Shown here piece after piece: positions 1 through 12,132 of a DNA stretch of 64,000 nt. The position numbers and the translations under genes are program-made. Each line of letters starts with the position of its first letter. Position 1 is the first letter of the stretch. The DNA is taken from positions 245,316 through 309,315 of the forward strand of contig NZ_JASATX010000002.1 in assembly GCF_029952955.1 (NCBI RefSeq). Reading direction: 5' to 3'. The notes under the pieces were generated by a model that ran no database searches, was not told where the DNA came from, and saw only the letters and a program-made list of their open reading frames with translations. Source of the stretch: Ruicaihuangia caeni. GTDB taxonomy: Bacteria; Actinomycetota; Actinomycetes; Actinomycetales; Microbacteriaceae.

Positions 1-66
1 ACCCAGGCCGTGAAGAACCGCAAGCAGGCCCGCAGCCGCTACGGCGCGAAGATGGAGAAGAAGTAA
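1..66 (+). CDS. rpsL: 30S ribosomal protein S12, 3' end only
   Basis: The first 66 bases read in frame as the basic C-terminal tail of S12 (Lys/Arg-rich, ending Met-Glu-Lys-Lys) and stop at TAA 64-66. The rest of the gene lies upstream of the window. The stop overlaps the start of rpsG as TAATG, so the two are translationally coupled in the usual str operon order rpsL-rpsG-fusA-tuf. Only 21 codons are visible, so the call depends largely on this context. Confidence 0.85.
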   Translation, partial: TQAVKNRKQARSRYGAKMEKK

Positions 67-536
67 TGCCTCGCAAGGGACCTGCTCCGAAGCGCCCGGT
101 CGTCGCCGACCCGGTCTACAACGCGCCCATCGTCAGCCAGCTGGTGAACAAGATTTTGCTCGACGGCAAGAAGGGCCTCGCAGAGCGCATCGTCTACGGC
201 GCGCTCGAGAACGTGGCCAACAAGTCGGGCCAGGATGCCGTGACCGTGCTCAAGAAGGCGCTCGACAACGTGCGCCCCACCCTCGAGGTCCGCAGCCGCC
301 GCGTCGGTGGCTCGACCTACCAGGTGCCGGTCGAGGTCAAGCCTCACCGTGCGAACACGCTCGCCCTCCGCTGGCTCACGAGCTACGCCAAGGCTCGTCG
401 TGAGAAGACGATGACCGACCGCCTCACCAACGAGATCCTCGACGCTTCGAACGGCCTCGGCGCCGCGGTCAAGCGTCGTGAGGACACTCACAAGATGGCC
501 GAGTCCAACAAGGCGTTCGCGCACTACCGCTGGTAA
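66..536 (+). CDS. rpsG: 30S ribosomal protein S7
   Basis: A 156-residue protein of normal S7 length, primary binder of the 3' major domain of 16S rRNA and part of the small-subunit head and E site. It begins [10 protein letters not shown] and carries the conserved [14 protein letters not shown] segment near residue 80 and the RWLTSYA segment near residue 100. It ends in HYRW, as is common in bacteria. The ATG overlaps the rpsL stop (TAATG). fusA follows after 90 bases in the classic str operon order. Confidence 0.98.
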   Translation: MPRKGPAPKRPVVADPVYNAPIVSQLVNKILLDGKKGLAERIVYGALENVANKSGQDAVTVLKKALDNVRPTLEVRSRRVGGSTYQVPVEVKPHRANTLALRWLTSYAKARREKTMTDRLTNEILDASNGLGAAVKRREDTHKMAESNKAFAHYRW

Positions 537-626
537 GAACCAGTGCCGGATGCCGCGGCCACCGCACGACGGAGGCTTGCGGCATCCGGCAACGAAATCG
601 CTCCAACCCCACAACGGAGGAACCCC

Positions 627-2741
<2,115 letters not shown>

Positions 2742-2854
2742 CCCACCGCGCGAGGGCTCGCCGAGCCCGAGTAACATAAATACACACCAACCAGTGAACG
2801 CCTCGACCATCCAGGCCGGGCGCCGACACGAGAGAGTCCTGAGGAGGACCCACA

Positions 2855-4048
2855 GTGGCTAAGGCCAAGTTCGAGCGGACCAAGCCGCACGTCAACATCG
2901 GAACGATCGGTCACGTCGACCACGGCAAGACCACGCTGTCTGCCGCGATCTCGAAGGTGCTTGCTGACAAGTACCCGTCGGCGACCAACGTTCAGCGCGA
3001 CTTCGCGACGATCGACTCCGCTCCTGAAGAGCGCCAGCGTGGTATCACCATCAACATCTCGCACATCGAGTACGAGACGCCGAAGCGCCACTACGCGCAC
3101 GTTGACGCCCCGGGTCACGCCGACTACATCAAGAACATGATCACCGGTGCCGCTCAGATGGACGGCGCGATCCTCGTGGTCGCGGCGACCGACGGCCCGA
3201 TGGCTCAGACCCGTGAGCACGTGCTGCTCGCGAAGCAGGTCGGCGTTCCGTACCTCATGGTGGCCCTCAACAAGTCCGACATGGTCGACGACGAGGAGAT
3301 CCTGGAGCTCGTCGAGCTCGAGGTTCGCGAGCTGCTGTCGAGCCAGGGCTTCCCCGGCGACGACGCTCCGGTGGTTCGCGTCTCGGCGCTGAAGGCGCTC
3401 GAGGGCGACGAGAAGTGGACGCAGTCGATCCTCGACCTCATGCAGGCCGCTGACGACAACATCCCCGACCCGGTGCGTGACCGCGACAAGCCGTTCCTCA
3501 TGCCGATCGAAGACGTCTTCACGATCACCGGTCGTGGAACCGTCGTCACCGGTCGTGCGGAGCGCGGCACCCTCGCCATCAACTCCGAGGTCGAGATCGT
3601 CGGCATCCGCCCGACGCAGAAGACCACCGTCACCGGTATCGAGATGTTCCACAAGCAGCTCGACGAGGCATGGGCCGGCGAGAACTGTGGTCTGCTCCTC
3701 CGCGGCACCAAGCGCGAGGACGTCGAGCGCGGCCAGGTCGTCGTGAAGCCGGGTTCGGTCACCCCTCACACGCAGTTTGAGGGCACCGCCTACATCCTGT
3801 CGAAGGATGAGGGTGGCCGTCACAACCCGTTCTACGGCAACTACCGCCCGCAGTTCTACTTCCGCACCACCGACGTCACCGGCGTCATCACGCTGCCCGA
3901 GGGCACCGAGATGGTCATGCCCGGCGACACCACCGACATGACGGTTGAGCTCATCCAGCCGATCGCCATGGAGGAGGGCCTCGGCTTCGCCATCCGTGAG
4001 GGTGGCCGCACCGTGGGCGCCGGTACGGTGACCAAGATCCTCAAGTAG
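2855..4048 (+). CDS. tuf: Elongation factor Tu
   Basis: A 397-residue GTPase that delivers aminoacyl-tRNA to the ribosomal A site. It shows [10 protein letters not shown] (P loop), RGITI (switch I), DAPGHADY (switch II) and NKSD in the position of NKxD, followed by the two beta-barrel domains. GTG start, with GAGGAGG a few bases upstream. The 113-base gap after fusA has an AT-richer TAACATAAATA stretch that could be a -10 for a separate tuf promoter, although I see no clear -35. A strong hairpin terminator follows at 4066. Confidence 0.98.
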   Translation: MAKAKFERTKPHVNIGTIGHVDHGKTTLSAAISKVLADKYPSATNVQRDFATIDSAPEERQRGITINISHIEYETPKRHYAHVDAPGHADYIKNMITGAAQMDGAILVVAATDGPMAQTREHVLLAKQVGVPYLMVALNKSDMVDDEEILELVELEVRELLSSQGFPGDDAPVVRVSALKALEGDEKWTQSILDLMQAADDNIPDPVRDRDKPFLMPIEDVFTITGRGTVVTGRAERGTLAINSEVEIVGIRPTQKTTVTGIEMFHKQLDEAWAGENCGLLLRGTKREDVERGQVVVKPGSVTPHTQFEGTAYILSKDEGGRHNPFYGNYRPQFYFRTTDVTGVITLPEGTEMVMPGDTTDMTVELIQPIAMEEGLGFAIREGGRTVGAGTVTKILK

Positions 4049-4065
4049 CACTCGCTGCAACGTCA

Positions 4066-4094
4066 GGGGTCGGACCTTCGGGTCCGGCCCCTTT
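4066..4094 (+). terminator. Intrinsic terminator after tuf
   Basis: An 11-bp GC-rich stem (4066-4076 with 4081-4091, one G-U pair) is closed by a TTCG tetraloop and followed by TTT. It lies 17 bases after the tuf stop and ends the str operon. Confidence 0.85.
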
Positions 4095-4100
4095 CGCTTA

Positions 4101-4125
4101 CCTGCCTGCCTGCCTGCCTGCCTGC
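4101..4125 (+). repeat. CCTG tetranucleotide microsatellite
   Basis: Six tandem CCTG units plus one C lie directly after the tuf terminator. The tract is non-coding and of a type that can change length by slippage. Confidence 0.9.
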
Positions 4126-4160
4126 ACATCGGCCCGCGGCTGCACCGGGTGTCCACCCGC

Positions 4161-4563
4161 CGTCGCGAGGGTTTGCTGCACCCGCGACGGTTCCAACCCG
4201 CGCGACTGAAGCGAACCCTCGCGAGAGCGCCACTGCAGCAACCCTCGCGAGAGCCCCGACTGCAGCAAACCCGAGCGCATCCGTCGGGGTGCGTGCTCAC
4301 GCGGTGCACACCACTCTTGGGCCGCAGGCATCCGGACCATCGTTTCCGACCCGGTGGCGCGAGGGTTCAGTGCGCCTGCGCGGGGCCCAACCCCCGCGCG
4401 TGCAGCAAACCCTCGCGACAGAGCGCGACGGTACGTGTTCACGCGGTCCACATCGCCTCTTTGGCCACAGGCATCCGGTGCCACAGTCCCCACCCGCTGT
4501 CACGAGGGTTCAGTGCACCTGCGCGGGTTCCAACCCCCGCGACTGCAGCAAACCCTCGCGCCA
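4161..4563. repeat. Array of palindromic GAGGGTT/AACCCTC modules
   Basis: Three full stem-loop modules and one half module share the arms CGCGAGGGTT and AACCCTCGCG. Module A: 4163-4173 with 4214-4224. Half module: 4240-4250. Module C: 4358-4367 with 4408-4417. Module D: 4501-4510 with 4551-4560. The loops carry related CGCGGGTTCCAACCCCCGCG-type secondary palindromes and TGCAGCAAA. The linker at 4294-4335 recurs at 4436-4478, giving a tandem period of about 142 bp. No convincing gene is present from 4095 to 5034; open frames here follow the repeats. Confidence 0.85.
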
Positions 4564-4714
4564 GTGGCCACACGCGCAACGGCGCCCGACGAGGTACGGA
4601 AGTGCCCCAAGATGCAACAGGCTGCGAGGATGCCGTGAACCCCGCCCCACGGCATCCGTGCCCCGCCCGCGACTCCCGCACGATTCCGCGGAACCGCGCG
4701 CGACACGCCCGGGT

Positions 4715-4744
4715 TTGCAGCAATGCGAACCATGCCGCTAAACT
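4715..4744 (+). promoter_or_regulatory. Probable promoter of the S10 operon
   Basis: TTGCAG (4715-4720) and TAAACT (4739-4744) are separated by 18 bases and followed by a leader of about 285 bases before rpsJ. The -35 hexamer lies in a GGGTTTGCAGCA string that resembles the repeat modules upstream. A second TTGACA at 4938 lacks a well-spaced -10. The leader has short inverted repeats but no riboswitch I recognise. Confidence 0.55.
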
Positions 4745-5034
4745 CGTCTAGTTCAACATTCCGCGCGCTACGCGTGGATCACTGTCAGGGCAGTGCATAG
4801 ACCCGCGCCTCAGGCGCGCTGAGTCTAGGCCGCGGGCAGCAGAACACGACTTGAATCGACTTCCTCCGTTCATCGGGGAGACGTGTGTGCCTGGCGCGAG
4901 CCTGGCGTGTGCGCGCCGGGGGCGGAGTCGGTGAGATTTGACAGAAAAACAGTGGTGCGACAGCAGTAGTGCTACTACGGCGTCCAATGCAGCCCCCGGG
5001 ATGTACGACGCCTTGACAGGAGAGAGAGTCAGAG

Positions 5035-5343
5035 ATGGCGGGACAGAAGATCCGCATTCGACTGAAGTCGTATGACCATGAGGTCATCGACACCTCGGCG
5101 CGCAAGATCGTCGACACGGTGACCCGTGCAGGCGCGACCGTTGTAGGCCCGGTGCCCCTTCCCACTGAGAAGAACGTGGTCGTCGTGATCCGTTCGCCTC
5201 ACAAGTACAAGGACAGCCGAGAGCACTTCGAGAAGCGCACCCACAAGCGCCTCATCGACATCATCGACCCGACGCCCAAGGCTGTCGACTCGCTGATGCG
5301 CCTCGACCTGCCCGCAGACGTCAACATCGAGATCAAGCTCTAA
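5035..5343 (+). CDS. rpsJ: 30S ribosomal protein S10
   Basis: A 102-residue S10, the first gene of the S10 operon and a small-subunit head protein also known as the antitermination factor NusE. It shows [11 protein letters not shown] at the N-terminus, the PLPT loop and a C-terminal DVNIEIKL. Length and motifs are normal. It follows an AGGAGAGAGAG ribosome site and precedes rplC by 10 bases. Confidence 0.98.
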   Translation: MAGQKIRIRLKSYDHEVIDTSARKIVDTVTRAGATVVGPVPLPTEKNVVVVIRSPHKYKDSREHFEKRTHKRLIDIIDPTPKAVDSLMRLDLPADVNIEIKL

Positions 5344-5353
5344 GGAGGAACCA

Positions 5354-6007
5354 GTGTCTGCTGCGAAGAAGACCACCAAGGGCCTCCTTGGCAAGAAGCT
5401 CGGCATGACCCAGGTCTGGGACGAGAACAACAAGCTCGTGCCCGTGACTGTGGTCGAGATCAGCCCCAACGTCGTCACCCAGATCCGCTCGGAAGAGGTC
5501 GACGGCTACAGCGCGGTTCAGATCGCTGCCGGTCAGATCGACCCCCGCAAGGTCAACAAGCCCGCCACCGGCCACTTCACCAAGGCCGGTGTGACCCCTC
5601 GCCGTCACCTCACGGAGCTCCGCACGTCGGATGCCGCTGAGTACTCAGTCGGCCAGGAGCTCACCGTCGACATCTTCGAGGCCGGTCAGCTGGTCGACGT
5701 CGTCGGCACCAGCAAGGGCAAGGGCTTCGCCGGTGTGATGAAGCGCCACAACTTCGCTGGTGTGAGCGCCTCGCACGGTGCTCACCGCAACCACCGCAAG
5801 CCCGGTTCGATCGGCGCCTCGGCCACCCCCGGCCGCGTGTTCAAGGGCCAGCGCATGGCGGGCCGCATGGGCGGCGACCGCGTGACGGTGCTCAACCTCA
5901 AGGTGCACTCGGTCGACGCCGAGAAGGGCCTGCTGCTGGTCAAGGGCGCCGTTCCCGGCGCGCGCGGCCGGCTCGTGTTCGTTCGCAACGCCGTGAAGGG
6001 AGCGTAG
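5354..6007 (+). CDS. rplC: 50S ribosomal protein L3
   Basis: A 217-residue L3, an early-assembly protein whose long loop reaches toward the peptidyl transferase centre. [13 protein letters not shown] opens the domain and [15 protein letters not shown] lies in the loop near residue 140. GTG start 8 bases after TAAGGAGG, which itself overlaps the rpsJ stop. Second gene of the S10 operon. Confidence 0.98.
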   Translation: MSAAKKTTKGLLGKKLGMTQVWDENNKLVPVTVVEISPNVVTQIRSEEVDGYSAVQIAAGQIDPRKVNKPATGHFTKAGVTPRRHLTELRTSDAAEYSVGQELTVDIFEAGQLVDVVGTSKGKGFAGVMKRHNFAGVSASHGAHRNHRKPGSIGASATPGRVFKGQRMAGRMGGDRVTVLNLKVHSVDAEKGLLLVKGAVPGARGRLVFVRNAVKGA

Positions 6008-6012
6008 TTCTC

Positions 6013-6660
6013 ATGGCTACCTCGATCGACGTCCTCGACGCCAACGGCAAGAAGGCCGGCTCCGTCGAGCTGCCCGCCGAGCTGTTCGACGTCCAGACCA
6101 ACGTCCCGCTCATCCACCAGGTCGTCGTGGCGCAGCTCGCCGCAGCGCGCCAGGGCACTCACAAGACCAAGCGTCGTGGTGAGGTCTCCGGCGCCGGCCG
6201 CAAGCCGTTCAAGCAGAAGGGCACCGGCCGCGCCCGCCAGGGTTCGATCCGTGCCCCGCAGATGACCGGCGGTGGCGTGGTGCACGGCCCGCAGCCGCGC
6301 GACTACTCGCAGCGCACCCCCAAGAAGATGATCGCCGCCGCACTGCTCGGCGCCCTGTCCGACCGCGCTCGCGGTGGACGCGTGCACGTGGTCGAGGCGA
6401 TCACCCCCGAGGGTCCTTCAACCAAGGGCGCGCTCTCGCTCCTGTCGAATGTCGCCCAGTCGAAGCACGTCCTCATCGTGCTCGAGCGCGACGACGACAA
6501 CGCGTACCTCAGCGTGCGCAACCTGCCCACCGTGCACGTGCTGCCGGCCGACCAGCTGAACGCCTACGACGTGCTCGTGAGCGACGACATCGTCTTCACC
6601 AAGGCTGCGTTCGAAGCGTTCGTCGCGTCGAAGACCAAGAAGGAAGAGGTCAGCGCATAA
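6013..6660 (+). CDS. rplD: 50S ribosomal protein L4
   Basis: A 215-residue L4. The exit-tunnel loop is recognisable as [20 protein letters not shown] followed by [11 protein letters not shown]. It starts 5 bases after rplC and its TAA overlaps the rplW ATG. In gammaproteobacteria L4 represses the S10 operon through the leader; whether that happens here cannot be read from the sequence. Confidence 0.98.
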   Translation: MATSIDVLDANGKKAGSVELPAELFDVQTNVPLIHQVVVAQLAAARQGTHKTKRRGEVSGAGRKPFKQKGTGRARQGSIRAPQMTGGGVVHGPQPRDYSQRTPKKMIAAALLGALSDRARGGRVHVVEAITPEGPSTKGALSLLSNVAQSKHVLIVLERDDDNAYLSVRNLPTVHVLPADQLNAYDVLVSDDIVFTKAAFEAFVASKTKKEEVSA

Positions 6661-6959
6661 TGGCCGCTCTCAACAAGGACCCCCGCGAGATCATCATCGC
6701 CCCGGTCGTCAGCGAGAAGAGCTACGGCCTGATCGACGAGGGCAAGTACACGTTCATCGTGGACCCGCGCTCGAACAAGACCGAGATCAAGCTCGCGGTC
6801 GAGAAGATCTTCGGCGTGAAGGTCGCCTCGGTGAACACGCTGAACCGCGCCGGCAAGACCCGCCGCACCCGCTTCGGCATCGGCAAGCGCAAGGACACCA
6901 AGCGCGCGATCGTGACCCTGAAGTCGGGCTCCATCGACATCTTCACGGCTGTCGGATAA
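6660..6959 (+). CDS. rplW: 50S ribosomal protein L23
   Basis: A 99-residue L23, the docking protein at the tunnel exit for trigger factor and SRP. It contains the [11 protein letters not shown] start of the domain and the basic [18 protein letters not shown] loop. It is coupled to rplD by a TAATG overlap. Normal length. Confidence 0.98.
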   Translation: MAALNKDPREIIIAPVVSEKSYGLIDEGKYTFIVDPRSNKTEIKLAVEKIFGVKVASVNTLNRAGKTRRTRFGIGKRKDTKRAIVTLKSGSIDIFTAVG

Positions 6960-6978
6960 GGGACCAGAGGAACAAGAC

Positions 6979-7818
6979 ATGTCTATTCGCAAGTACAAGC
7001 CCACGACCCCTGGTCGTCGCGGTTCGTCGGTCGCGGACTTCGCCGAGGTCACCCGTTCGACCCCCGAGAAGTCGCTGCTGCGCCCGCTCGCCAAGACCGG
7101 TGGCCGCAACAACCAGGGCCGCATCACCACGCGTCACATCGGTGGCGGCCACAAGCGTCAGTACCGCGTCATCGACTTCCGTCGCAATGACAAGGACGGC
7201 GTGAACGCCAAGGTCGCGCACATCGAGTACGACCCGAACCGCACTGCGCGCATCGCGCTGCTGCACTTCGTGGACGGCACCAAGCGCTACATCATCGCGC
7301 CGAACAAGCTCAAGCAGGGCGACATCGTCGAGTCGGGTCCGTCGGCTGACATCAAGCCCGGCAACAACCTGCCGCTGAAGAACATCCCGGTCGGTACGGT
7401 CGTTCACGCAATCGAGCTGAAGCCCGGTGGCGGTGCCAAGATCGCGCGTTCCGCCGGGGCATCCGTTCGTCTCGTGGCGAAGGAAGGCCCGTACGCCCAG
7501 CTGCGCATGCCCTCGGGCGAGATCCGCAACGTCGACGCGCGCTGCCGCGCGACCGTCGGCGAGGTCGGTAACGCCGAGCAGGCGAACATCAACTGGGGCA
7601 AGGCCGGCCGTATGCGCTGGAAGGGCGTCCGCCCGACCGTGCGCGGTGTCGCGATGAACCCGATCGACCACCCGCACGGTGGTGGTGAGGGCAAGACCTC
7701 CGGTGGTCGCCACCCGGTAAGCCCGTGGGGTCAGCCTGAGGGCCGCACCCGCAAGCCGAACCTCGAGAGCGACAAGCTCATCGTTCGTCGTCGCACCGTC
7801 GGTAAGAAGCGCAAGTAG
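6979..7818 (+). CDS. rplB: 50S ribosomal protein L2
   Basis: A 279-residue L2 that helps form the peptidyl transferase environment. It has [13 protein letters not shown] at the N-terminus, GGGHKRQYR, and the diagnostic [13 protein letters not shown] segment near residue 223 with its conserved histidines. AGAGGA precedes the ATG. S10 operon order is kept. Confidence 0.98.
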   Translation: MSIRKYKPTTPGRRGSSVADFAEVTRSTPEKSLLRPLAKTGGRNNQGRITTRHIGGGHKRQYRVIDFRRNDKDGVNAKVAHIEYDPNRTARIALLHFVDGTKRYIIAPNKLKQGDIVESGPSADIKPGNNLPLKNIPVGTVVHAIELKPGGGAKIARSAGASVRLVAKEGPYAQLRMPSGEIRNVDARCRATVGEVGNAEQANINWGKAGRMRWKGVRPTVRGVAMNPIDHPHGGGEGKTSGGRHPVSPWGQPEGRTRKPNLESDKLIVRRRTVGKKRK

Positions 7819-7830
7819 GAGTTGTAGAAG

Positions 7831-8112
7831 ATGCCACGCAGTCTGAAGAAGGGCCCCTTCGTCGACGAGCACCTGCTTCGCAAGGTCGTCACGCAGAACG
7901 AGGCCAACACCAAGAACGTCATCAAGACCTGGTCGCGCCGGTCGATGATCGTGCCCTCGATGCTCGGTCACACCATCGCCGTGCACGACGGTCGCAAGCA
8001 CATCCCGGTGTTCGTCACCGAGACCATGGTCGGGCACAAGCTCGGCGAGTTCGCGCCCACCCGCACCTTCCGTGGACACGTGAAGGACGACAAGAAGGGC
8101 CGTCGCCGCTGA
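7831..8112 (+). CDS. rpsS: 30S ribosomal protein S19
   Basis: A 93-residue S19, a head protein contacting S13 and the A-site tRNA. It begins [14 protein letters not shown] and contains [21 protein letters not shown] and [10 protein letters not shown], all hallmarks. Normal length, 12 bases after rplB. Confidence 0.98.
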   Translation: MPRSLKKGPFVDEHLLRKVVTQNEANTKNVIKTWSRRSMIVPSMLGHTIAVHDGRKHIPVFVTETMVGHKLGEFAPTRTFRGHVKDDKKGRRR

Positions 8113-8138
8113 CGCGGTGACGTGAGGAGGAAAGAAAC

Positions 8139-8504
8139 ATGGTGGAGTCGATCGCACGCGTGCGACACATCCGCGTTACGCCTCAGAAGGCCCGCCGCGT
8201 CGTCAACATGATCCGCGGCAAGCAGGCCTCCGAGGCCCTGGCCATCCTGAAGTTCGCCCCCCAGGGCGCGAGCGAGCCCGTGTACAAGCTGGTCGCCTCG
8301 GCGATCGCCAACGCACGGGTCAAGGCGGATGCCGCCGGCGCCTACCTGGACGAGCAAGACCTGTACATCGCGAAGGCATTCGTCGACGAGGGCACCACCC
8401 TCAAGCGTTTCCAGCCGCGCGCGCAGGGTCGTGCCTTCCGTATCAACAAGCGCACCAGCCACATCACTGTTGTGCTCGCCACGCCTGAGGAGGGTACGAA
8501 GTAA
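8139..8504 (+). CDS. rplV: 50S ribosomal protein L22
   Basis: A 121-residue L22, whose beta-hairpin lines the exit tunnel at the macrolide constriction. [17 protein letters not shown] is at the N-terminus and the RGRAFRI-type loop appears as [19 protein letters not shown]. The start follows GAGGAGG. The stop TAA directly abuts the rpsC ATG. Confidence 0.98.
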   Translation: MVESIARVRHIRVTPQKARRVVNMIRGKQASEALAILKFAPQGASEPVYKLVASAIANARVKADAAGAYLDEQDLYIAKAFVDEGTTLKRFQPRAQGRAFRINKRTSHITVVLATPEEGTK

Positions 8505-9254
8505 ATGGGCCAGAAAGTAAACCCGTACGGCTTCCGGCTCGGTATCACCACCGACCACGTGTCGCGGTGGTTCTCCGACAGCACCAAGGCCGGCCAGCGC
8601 TACGCCGACTACGTTGAGGAAGACGTCAGGATCCGCCGGATGCTGACGAAGGACCTCGACCGCGCGGGCGTGTCCCGCATCGAGATCGAGCGCACCCGTG
8701 ACCGCGTGCGTGTGGACATCCACACCGCTCGCCCGGGTATCGTCATCGGCCGCCGCGGCGCCGAGGCCGAGCGCATCCGCGCCGACCTCGAGAAGCTCAC
8801 CGGCAAGCAGATCCAGCTCAACATCCTCGAGGTGAAGAACCCCGAGGCCGACGCACAGCTGGTCGCCCAGGGCATCGCCGAGCAGCTCAGCGCCCGCGTG
8901 GCCTTCCGCCGCGCGATGCGCAAGGGTCTGCAGGGCGCGCAGCGCGCCGGCGCCAAGGGTGTCCGCATCCAGGTGTCGGGTCGTCTCGGCGGCGCCGAGA
9001 TGAGCCGTTCGGAGTTCTACCGCGAGGGCCGGGTGCCGCTGCACACGCTCCGCGCGAACATCGACTACGGCTTCTACGAGGCCCGCACCACCTTCGGCCG
9101 CATCGGCGTGAAGGTCTGGATCTACAAGGGCGACATCACCAACAAGGAACTTGCCCGCGAGCAGGCCAACCAGAAGCCTTCGCGCGAGCGTCGTGATGGC
9201 GGACGCCGTGGCCCCCGCGCCGAGCAGCCCGCCGCTGCAGGAGTTGAGGCGTAA
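8505..9254 (+). CDS. rpsC: 30S ribosomal protein S3
   Basis: A 249-residue S3 with an N-terminal domain ([13 protein letters not shown]), a KH domain ([11 protein letters not shown] near residues 84-95) and the S3 C-terminal domain ([19 protein letters not shown]). The last 30 residues are a basic, low-complexity tail, common in actinobacterial S3. S3 helps form the mRNA entry pore. Confidence 0.98.
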   Translation: MGQKVNPYGFRLGITTDHVSRWFSDSTKAGQRYADYVEEDVRIRRMLTKDLDRAGVSRIEIERTRDRVRVDIHTARPGIVIGRRGAEAERIRADLEKLTGKQIQLNILEVKNPEADAQLVAQGIAEQLSARVAFRRAMRKGLQGAQRAGAKGVRIQVSGRLGGAEMSRSEFYREGRVPLHTLRANIDYGFYEARTTFGRIGVKVWIYKGDITNKELAREQANQKPSRERRDGGRRGPRAEQPAAAGVEA

Positions 9255-9256
9255 CC

Positions 9257-9676
9257 ATGCTTATTCCCCGTCGAGTCAAGTACCGCAAGCAGCACCACCC
9301 GGGCCGCAGCGGTCAGGCCTCGGGTGGCACCAAGGTCACGTTCGGTGACTTCGGCATCCAGGCCCTCACCCCCGCCTACGTGACCAACCGTCAGATCGAG
9401 GCCGCTCGTATCGCGATGACCCGTCACATCAAGCGTGGTGGAAAGGTGTGGATCAACATCTACCCCGACCGTCCGCTGACCAAGAAGCCCGCCGAGACCC
9501 GCATGGGTTCGGGTAAGGGCTCGCCCGAGTGGTGGGTCGCGAACGTCAAGCCGGGTCGCGTCCTGTTCGAGGTCGCCGGTGTGAACGAGGAACTCGCTCG
9601 CGAGGCCCTGACCCGTGCTATCCACAAGCTGCCCCTCAAGGCACGCATCATCAAGCGCGAGGAGGGCGACGCGTAA
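9257..9676 (+). CDS. rplP: 50S ribosomal protein L16
   Basis: A 139-residue L16, located near the A site of the large subunit. It starts [17 protein letters not shown] and contains [24 protein letters not shown], which identifies the family. Normal length. Its stop overlaps rpmC (TAATG). Confidence 0.98.
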   Translation: MLIPRRVKYRKQHHPGRSGQASGGTKVTFGDFGIQALTPAYVTNRQIEAARIAMTRHIKRGGKVWINIYPDRPLTKKPAETRMGSGKGSPEWWVANVKPGRVLFEVAGVNEELAREALTRAIHKLPLKARIIKREEGDA

Positions 9677-10005
9677 TGGCGATCGGTTCCAAGGAGTTCG
9701 CACCCGCCGAGCTCGACACGTTCGAAGACGACCGGCTGGCTGACGCCCTGAAGAAGTCGAGGGAAGAGCTCTTCAACCTTCGCTTCCAGGCGGCGACCGG
9801 CCAGCTGGAGAACCACGGCCGCCTCCGTGCGGTCAAGCGCGACATCGCTCGCATCTACACGGTGATCCGTGAGCGCGAGCTCGGTATTCGTGCCACCCCC
9901 GCCCCGGTCGAGGCTCCCGCCAAGGCCGAGAAGAAGAGCAAGGCCAAGAAGGATGCCGCTGAGTCGGCCGCTCCCGAGGCCGCTGAGACCGAGGAGACCA
10001 AGTAA
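9676..10005 (+). CDS. rpmC: 50S ribosomal protein L29 with C-terminal tail
   Basis: A 109-residue protein. Residues about 10-75 are L29 ([20 protein letters not shown], then [13 protein letters not shown]). The last 30-35 residues form an Ala/Lys/Glu low-complexity tail, so it is longer than the usual 60-80 residues. The ATG at 9676 overlaps the rplP stop; the frame is open further upstream inside rplP, but that part is not L29. Confidence 0.95.
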   Translation: MAIGSKEFAPAELDTFEDDRLADALKKSREELFNLRFQAATGQLENHGRLRAVKRDIARIYTVIRERELGIRATPAPVEAPAKAEKKSKAKKDAAESAAPEAAETEETK

Positions 10006-10295
10006 TGGCTGAGGCCGAGAAGAAGGTCGCCGCCGAGGATCTCGTGCGCGGCTACCGCAAGACGCAGCGCGGCTACGTCGTCAGCGACAAGATGGACAAG
10101 ACTATCGTCGTCGAGGTCGAGGACCGCAAGAAGCACCCGCTGTACGGCAAGGTCATGCGTCGTACGTCGAAGCGCAATGTGCACGACGAGAACAACACCG
10201 CCGGCATCGGCGACCTCGTGGTCATCGCTGAGACCCGTCCCTTGAGCGCTACCAAGCGCTGGCGCCTGGTCGAGATCGTCGAGAAGGCCAAGTAA
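10005..10295 (+). CDS. rpsQ: 30S ribosomal protein S17
   Basis: A 96-residue S17, a primary 16S rRNA binder. The OB-fold core reads [26 protein letters not shown] and ends [20 protein letters not shown]. It is coupled to rpmC by TAATG and is the last gene of the S10 block. rplN follows after 34 bases. Confidence 0.98.
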   Translation: MAEAEKKVAAEDLVRGYRKTQRGYVVSDKMDKTIVVEVEDRKKHPLYGKVMRRTSKRNVHDENNTAGIGDLVVIAETRPLSATKRWRLVEIVEKAK

Positions 10296-10329
10296 GCCCC
10301 TGGGCTTGCTTCGATAAGGAGTTCAGAAC

Positions 10330-10698
10330 GTGATTCAGCAGGAATCCAGGCTCAAGGTCGCCGACAACACCGGCGCGAAGGAGCTGCTGACCATCCGTGT
10401 GCTCGGAGGGTCTGGCCGCCGCTACGCCGGCCTCGGCGACATCATCGTGGCGACCGTGAAGGATGCCATCCCCGGCGGCAACGTCAAGAAGGGCGATGTC
10501 GTCAAGGCGGTCATCGTGCGGTCCAAGAAGAACACCCGCCGTCCCGACGGGTCGTACATCAAGTTCGACGAGAACGCCGCCGTGATCCTGAAGAACGACG
10601 GGGAGCCGCGCGGCACCCGCATCTTCGGACCGGTCGGCCGTGAGCTTCGCGACAAGAAGTTCATGAAGATCGTCTCGCTGGCCCCGGAGGTCATTTAG
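10330..10698 (+). CDS. rplN: 50S ribosomal protein L14
   Basis: A 122-residue L14, part of the intersubunit bridge region. [19 protein letters not shown] at the N-terminus and [20 protein letters not shown] at the C-terminus are near-universal. GTG start preceded by AAGGAG. It opens the spc gene block. Confidence 0.98.
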   Translation: MIQQESRLKVADNTGAKELLTIRVLGGSGRRYAGLGDIIVATVKDAIPGGNVKKGDVVKAVIVRSKKNTRRPDGSYIKFDENAAVILKNDGEPRGTRIFGPVGRELRDKKFMKIVSLAPEVI

Positions 10699-10700
10699 TC

Positions 10701-11060
10701 ATGGCAAACATCAAGAAGGGTGACCTCGTGCAGGTCATCAGCGGCGCCACGCAGGCCCGCGGCGGTGACCGTGGCAAGCAGGGTCGCGTCATCTCGGTGA
10801 TCCCCGAGAAGAACCGCGTGGTCGTCGAGGGCATCAACCTCGTCACCAAGCACGTTCGCGTGGGCCAGACCCAGCGCGGCACCAAGACCGGTGGCATCGA
10901 GACGCACGAGGCGCCGATCCACGTGTCGAACGTCGCGCTGGTCGACCCCAAGACCAAGAAGCCGACCCGCGTGGGCTTCCGTACCGAGACGGTGGAGAAG
11001 AACGGTGTCACCAAGACCGTTCGCGTCCGCTACTCCAAGAAGTCAGGTGAGACCCTCTGA
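10701..11060 (+). CDS. rplX: 50S ribosomal protein L24
   Basis: A 119-residue L24, an assembly initiator. The KOW motif is [24 protein letters not shown], then [19 protein letters not shown]. It starts 2 bases after rplN and its TGA overlaps the rplE ATG. Confidence 0.97.
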   Translation: MANIKKGDLVQVISGATQARGGDRGKQGRVISVIPEKNRVVVEGINLVTKHVRVGQTQRGTKTGGIETHEAPIHVSNVALVDPKTKKPTRVGFRTETVEKNGVTKTVRVRYSKKSGETL

Positions 11061-11644
11061 TGAGCAACACTGCCGCTGTGGCTGGCAAAATCCAGCCGCG
11101 CCTCAAGCAGAAGTACCGCAGCGAGATCATCGCGCAGCTGACTGAGCAGTTCGGCTACTCGAACGTGAACCAGGTGCCGGGTCTTGTGAAGATCGTCGTC
11201 AACACCGGTGTCGGTGAGGCGGCTCGCGACAGCAAGGTGATCGAGGGCGCCGTGCGCGACCTCGCCGCGATCACCGGCCAGAAGCCGCAGGTGACCAAGG
11301 CCCGCAAGTCGATCGCGCAGTTCAAGCTGCGTGACGGCATGCCGATCGGCGCGCACACCACCCTTCGCGGTGACCGCGCGTGGGAGTTCCTCGACCGCCT
11401 GCTCTCGCTGGCCCTGCCTCGCATCCGCGACTTCCGCGGCCTGTCGCCGAAGCAGTTCGACGGCAACGGCAACTACACCTTCGGCTTGCAGGAGCAGTCG
11501 GTGTTCCACGAGATCGACCAGGACAAGATCGACCGCGTGCGCGGCTTCGACATCACGGTCGTGACCACTGCCAAGACGGACGAAGAAGGTCGTGCGCTCC
11601 TCCGGGCGCTCGGATTCCCCTTCAAGGCCGACGACGCGAGCTGA
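11060..11644 (+). CDS. rplE: 50S ribosomal protein L5
   Basis: A 194-residue L5, a 5S rRNA binding protein. It contains [17 protein letters not shown], the [20 protein letters not shown] segment and [21 protein letters not shown] at the C-terminus. The next gene is rpsH after 83 bases. rpsN is absent from this gap, although many relatives have it here. Confidence 0.98.
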   Translation: MSNTAAVAGKIQPRLKQKYRSEIIAQLTEQFGYSNVNQVPGLVKIVVNTGVGEAARDSKVIEGAVRDLAAITGQKPQVTKARKSIAQFKLRDGMPIGAHTTLRGDRAWEFLDRLLSLALPRIRDFRGLSPKQFDGNGNYTFGLQEQSVFHEIDQDKIDRVRGFDITVVTTAKTDEEGRALLRALGFPFKADDAS

Positions 11645-11727
11645 GCACTACAACCGAATAGCAATCCGCCCAGGTCGGCATCCGCGGAACGGGTGTCGAT
11701 ACCAGACGAGAGAGAGAACCTTCCCTC

Positions 11728-12126
11728 ATGACCATGACAGATCCGGTCGCAGACATGCTGACCAGACTGCGCAACGCGAACTCGGCTCACCACGAGTCGG
11801 TGTCGCTTCCCAGCAGCAAGCTGAAGTCCAACATCGCCCAGATCCTCAAGCGTGAGGGATACATCGCCGACTGGAAGGTCGAAGACGCCCGCGTCGGTCA
11901 GACCCTGACGTTGGACCTCAAGTACGGCCAGAACCGTGAGCGCTCGATCTCGGGCATCAAGCGCGTGTCGAAGCCCGGCCTCCGCGTGTACGCGCGCTCG
12001 ACCGAGATCCCCACCGTCATGGGTGGCCTCGGCATCGCCATCCTGTCGACCTCCTCGGGGCTCCTCACCGACCGCGAGGCGAGCAAGAAGGGCGTGGGTG
12101 GGGAAGTCCTCGCCTACGTGTGGTGA
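11728..12126 (+). CDS. rpsH: 30S ribosomal protein S8
   Basis: A 132-residue S8, a central-domain assembly protein. [15 protein letters not shown] opens the protein and the end reads [13 protein letters not shown], typical of S8. ATG 11734 would remove only two residues and is an alternative start. An 83-base spacer without a gene separates it from rplE. Confidence 0.97.
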   Translation: MTMTDPVADMLTRLRNANSAHHESVSLPSSKLKSNIAQILKREGYIADWKVEDARVGQTLTLDLKYGQNRERSISGIKRVSKPGLRVYARSTEIPTVMGGLGIAILSTSSGLLTDREASKKGVGGEVLAYVW

Positions 12127-12132
12127 TCGGCC

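Noticed and set aside
4098-4751. Several overlapping frames in all directions in the tuf-rpsJ gap
   Set aside because: They follow the palindromic repeats, lack ribosome sites and have no family features.
4938-4967. Second promoter in the S10 leader (TTGACA at 4938)
   Set aside because: No -10 at 15-19 bases; the nearest candidate is 23 bases away.
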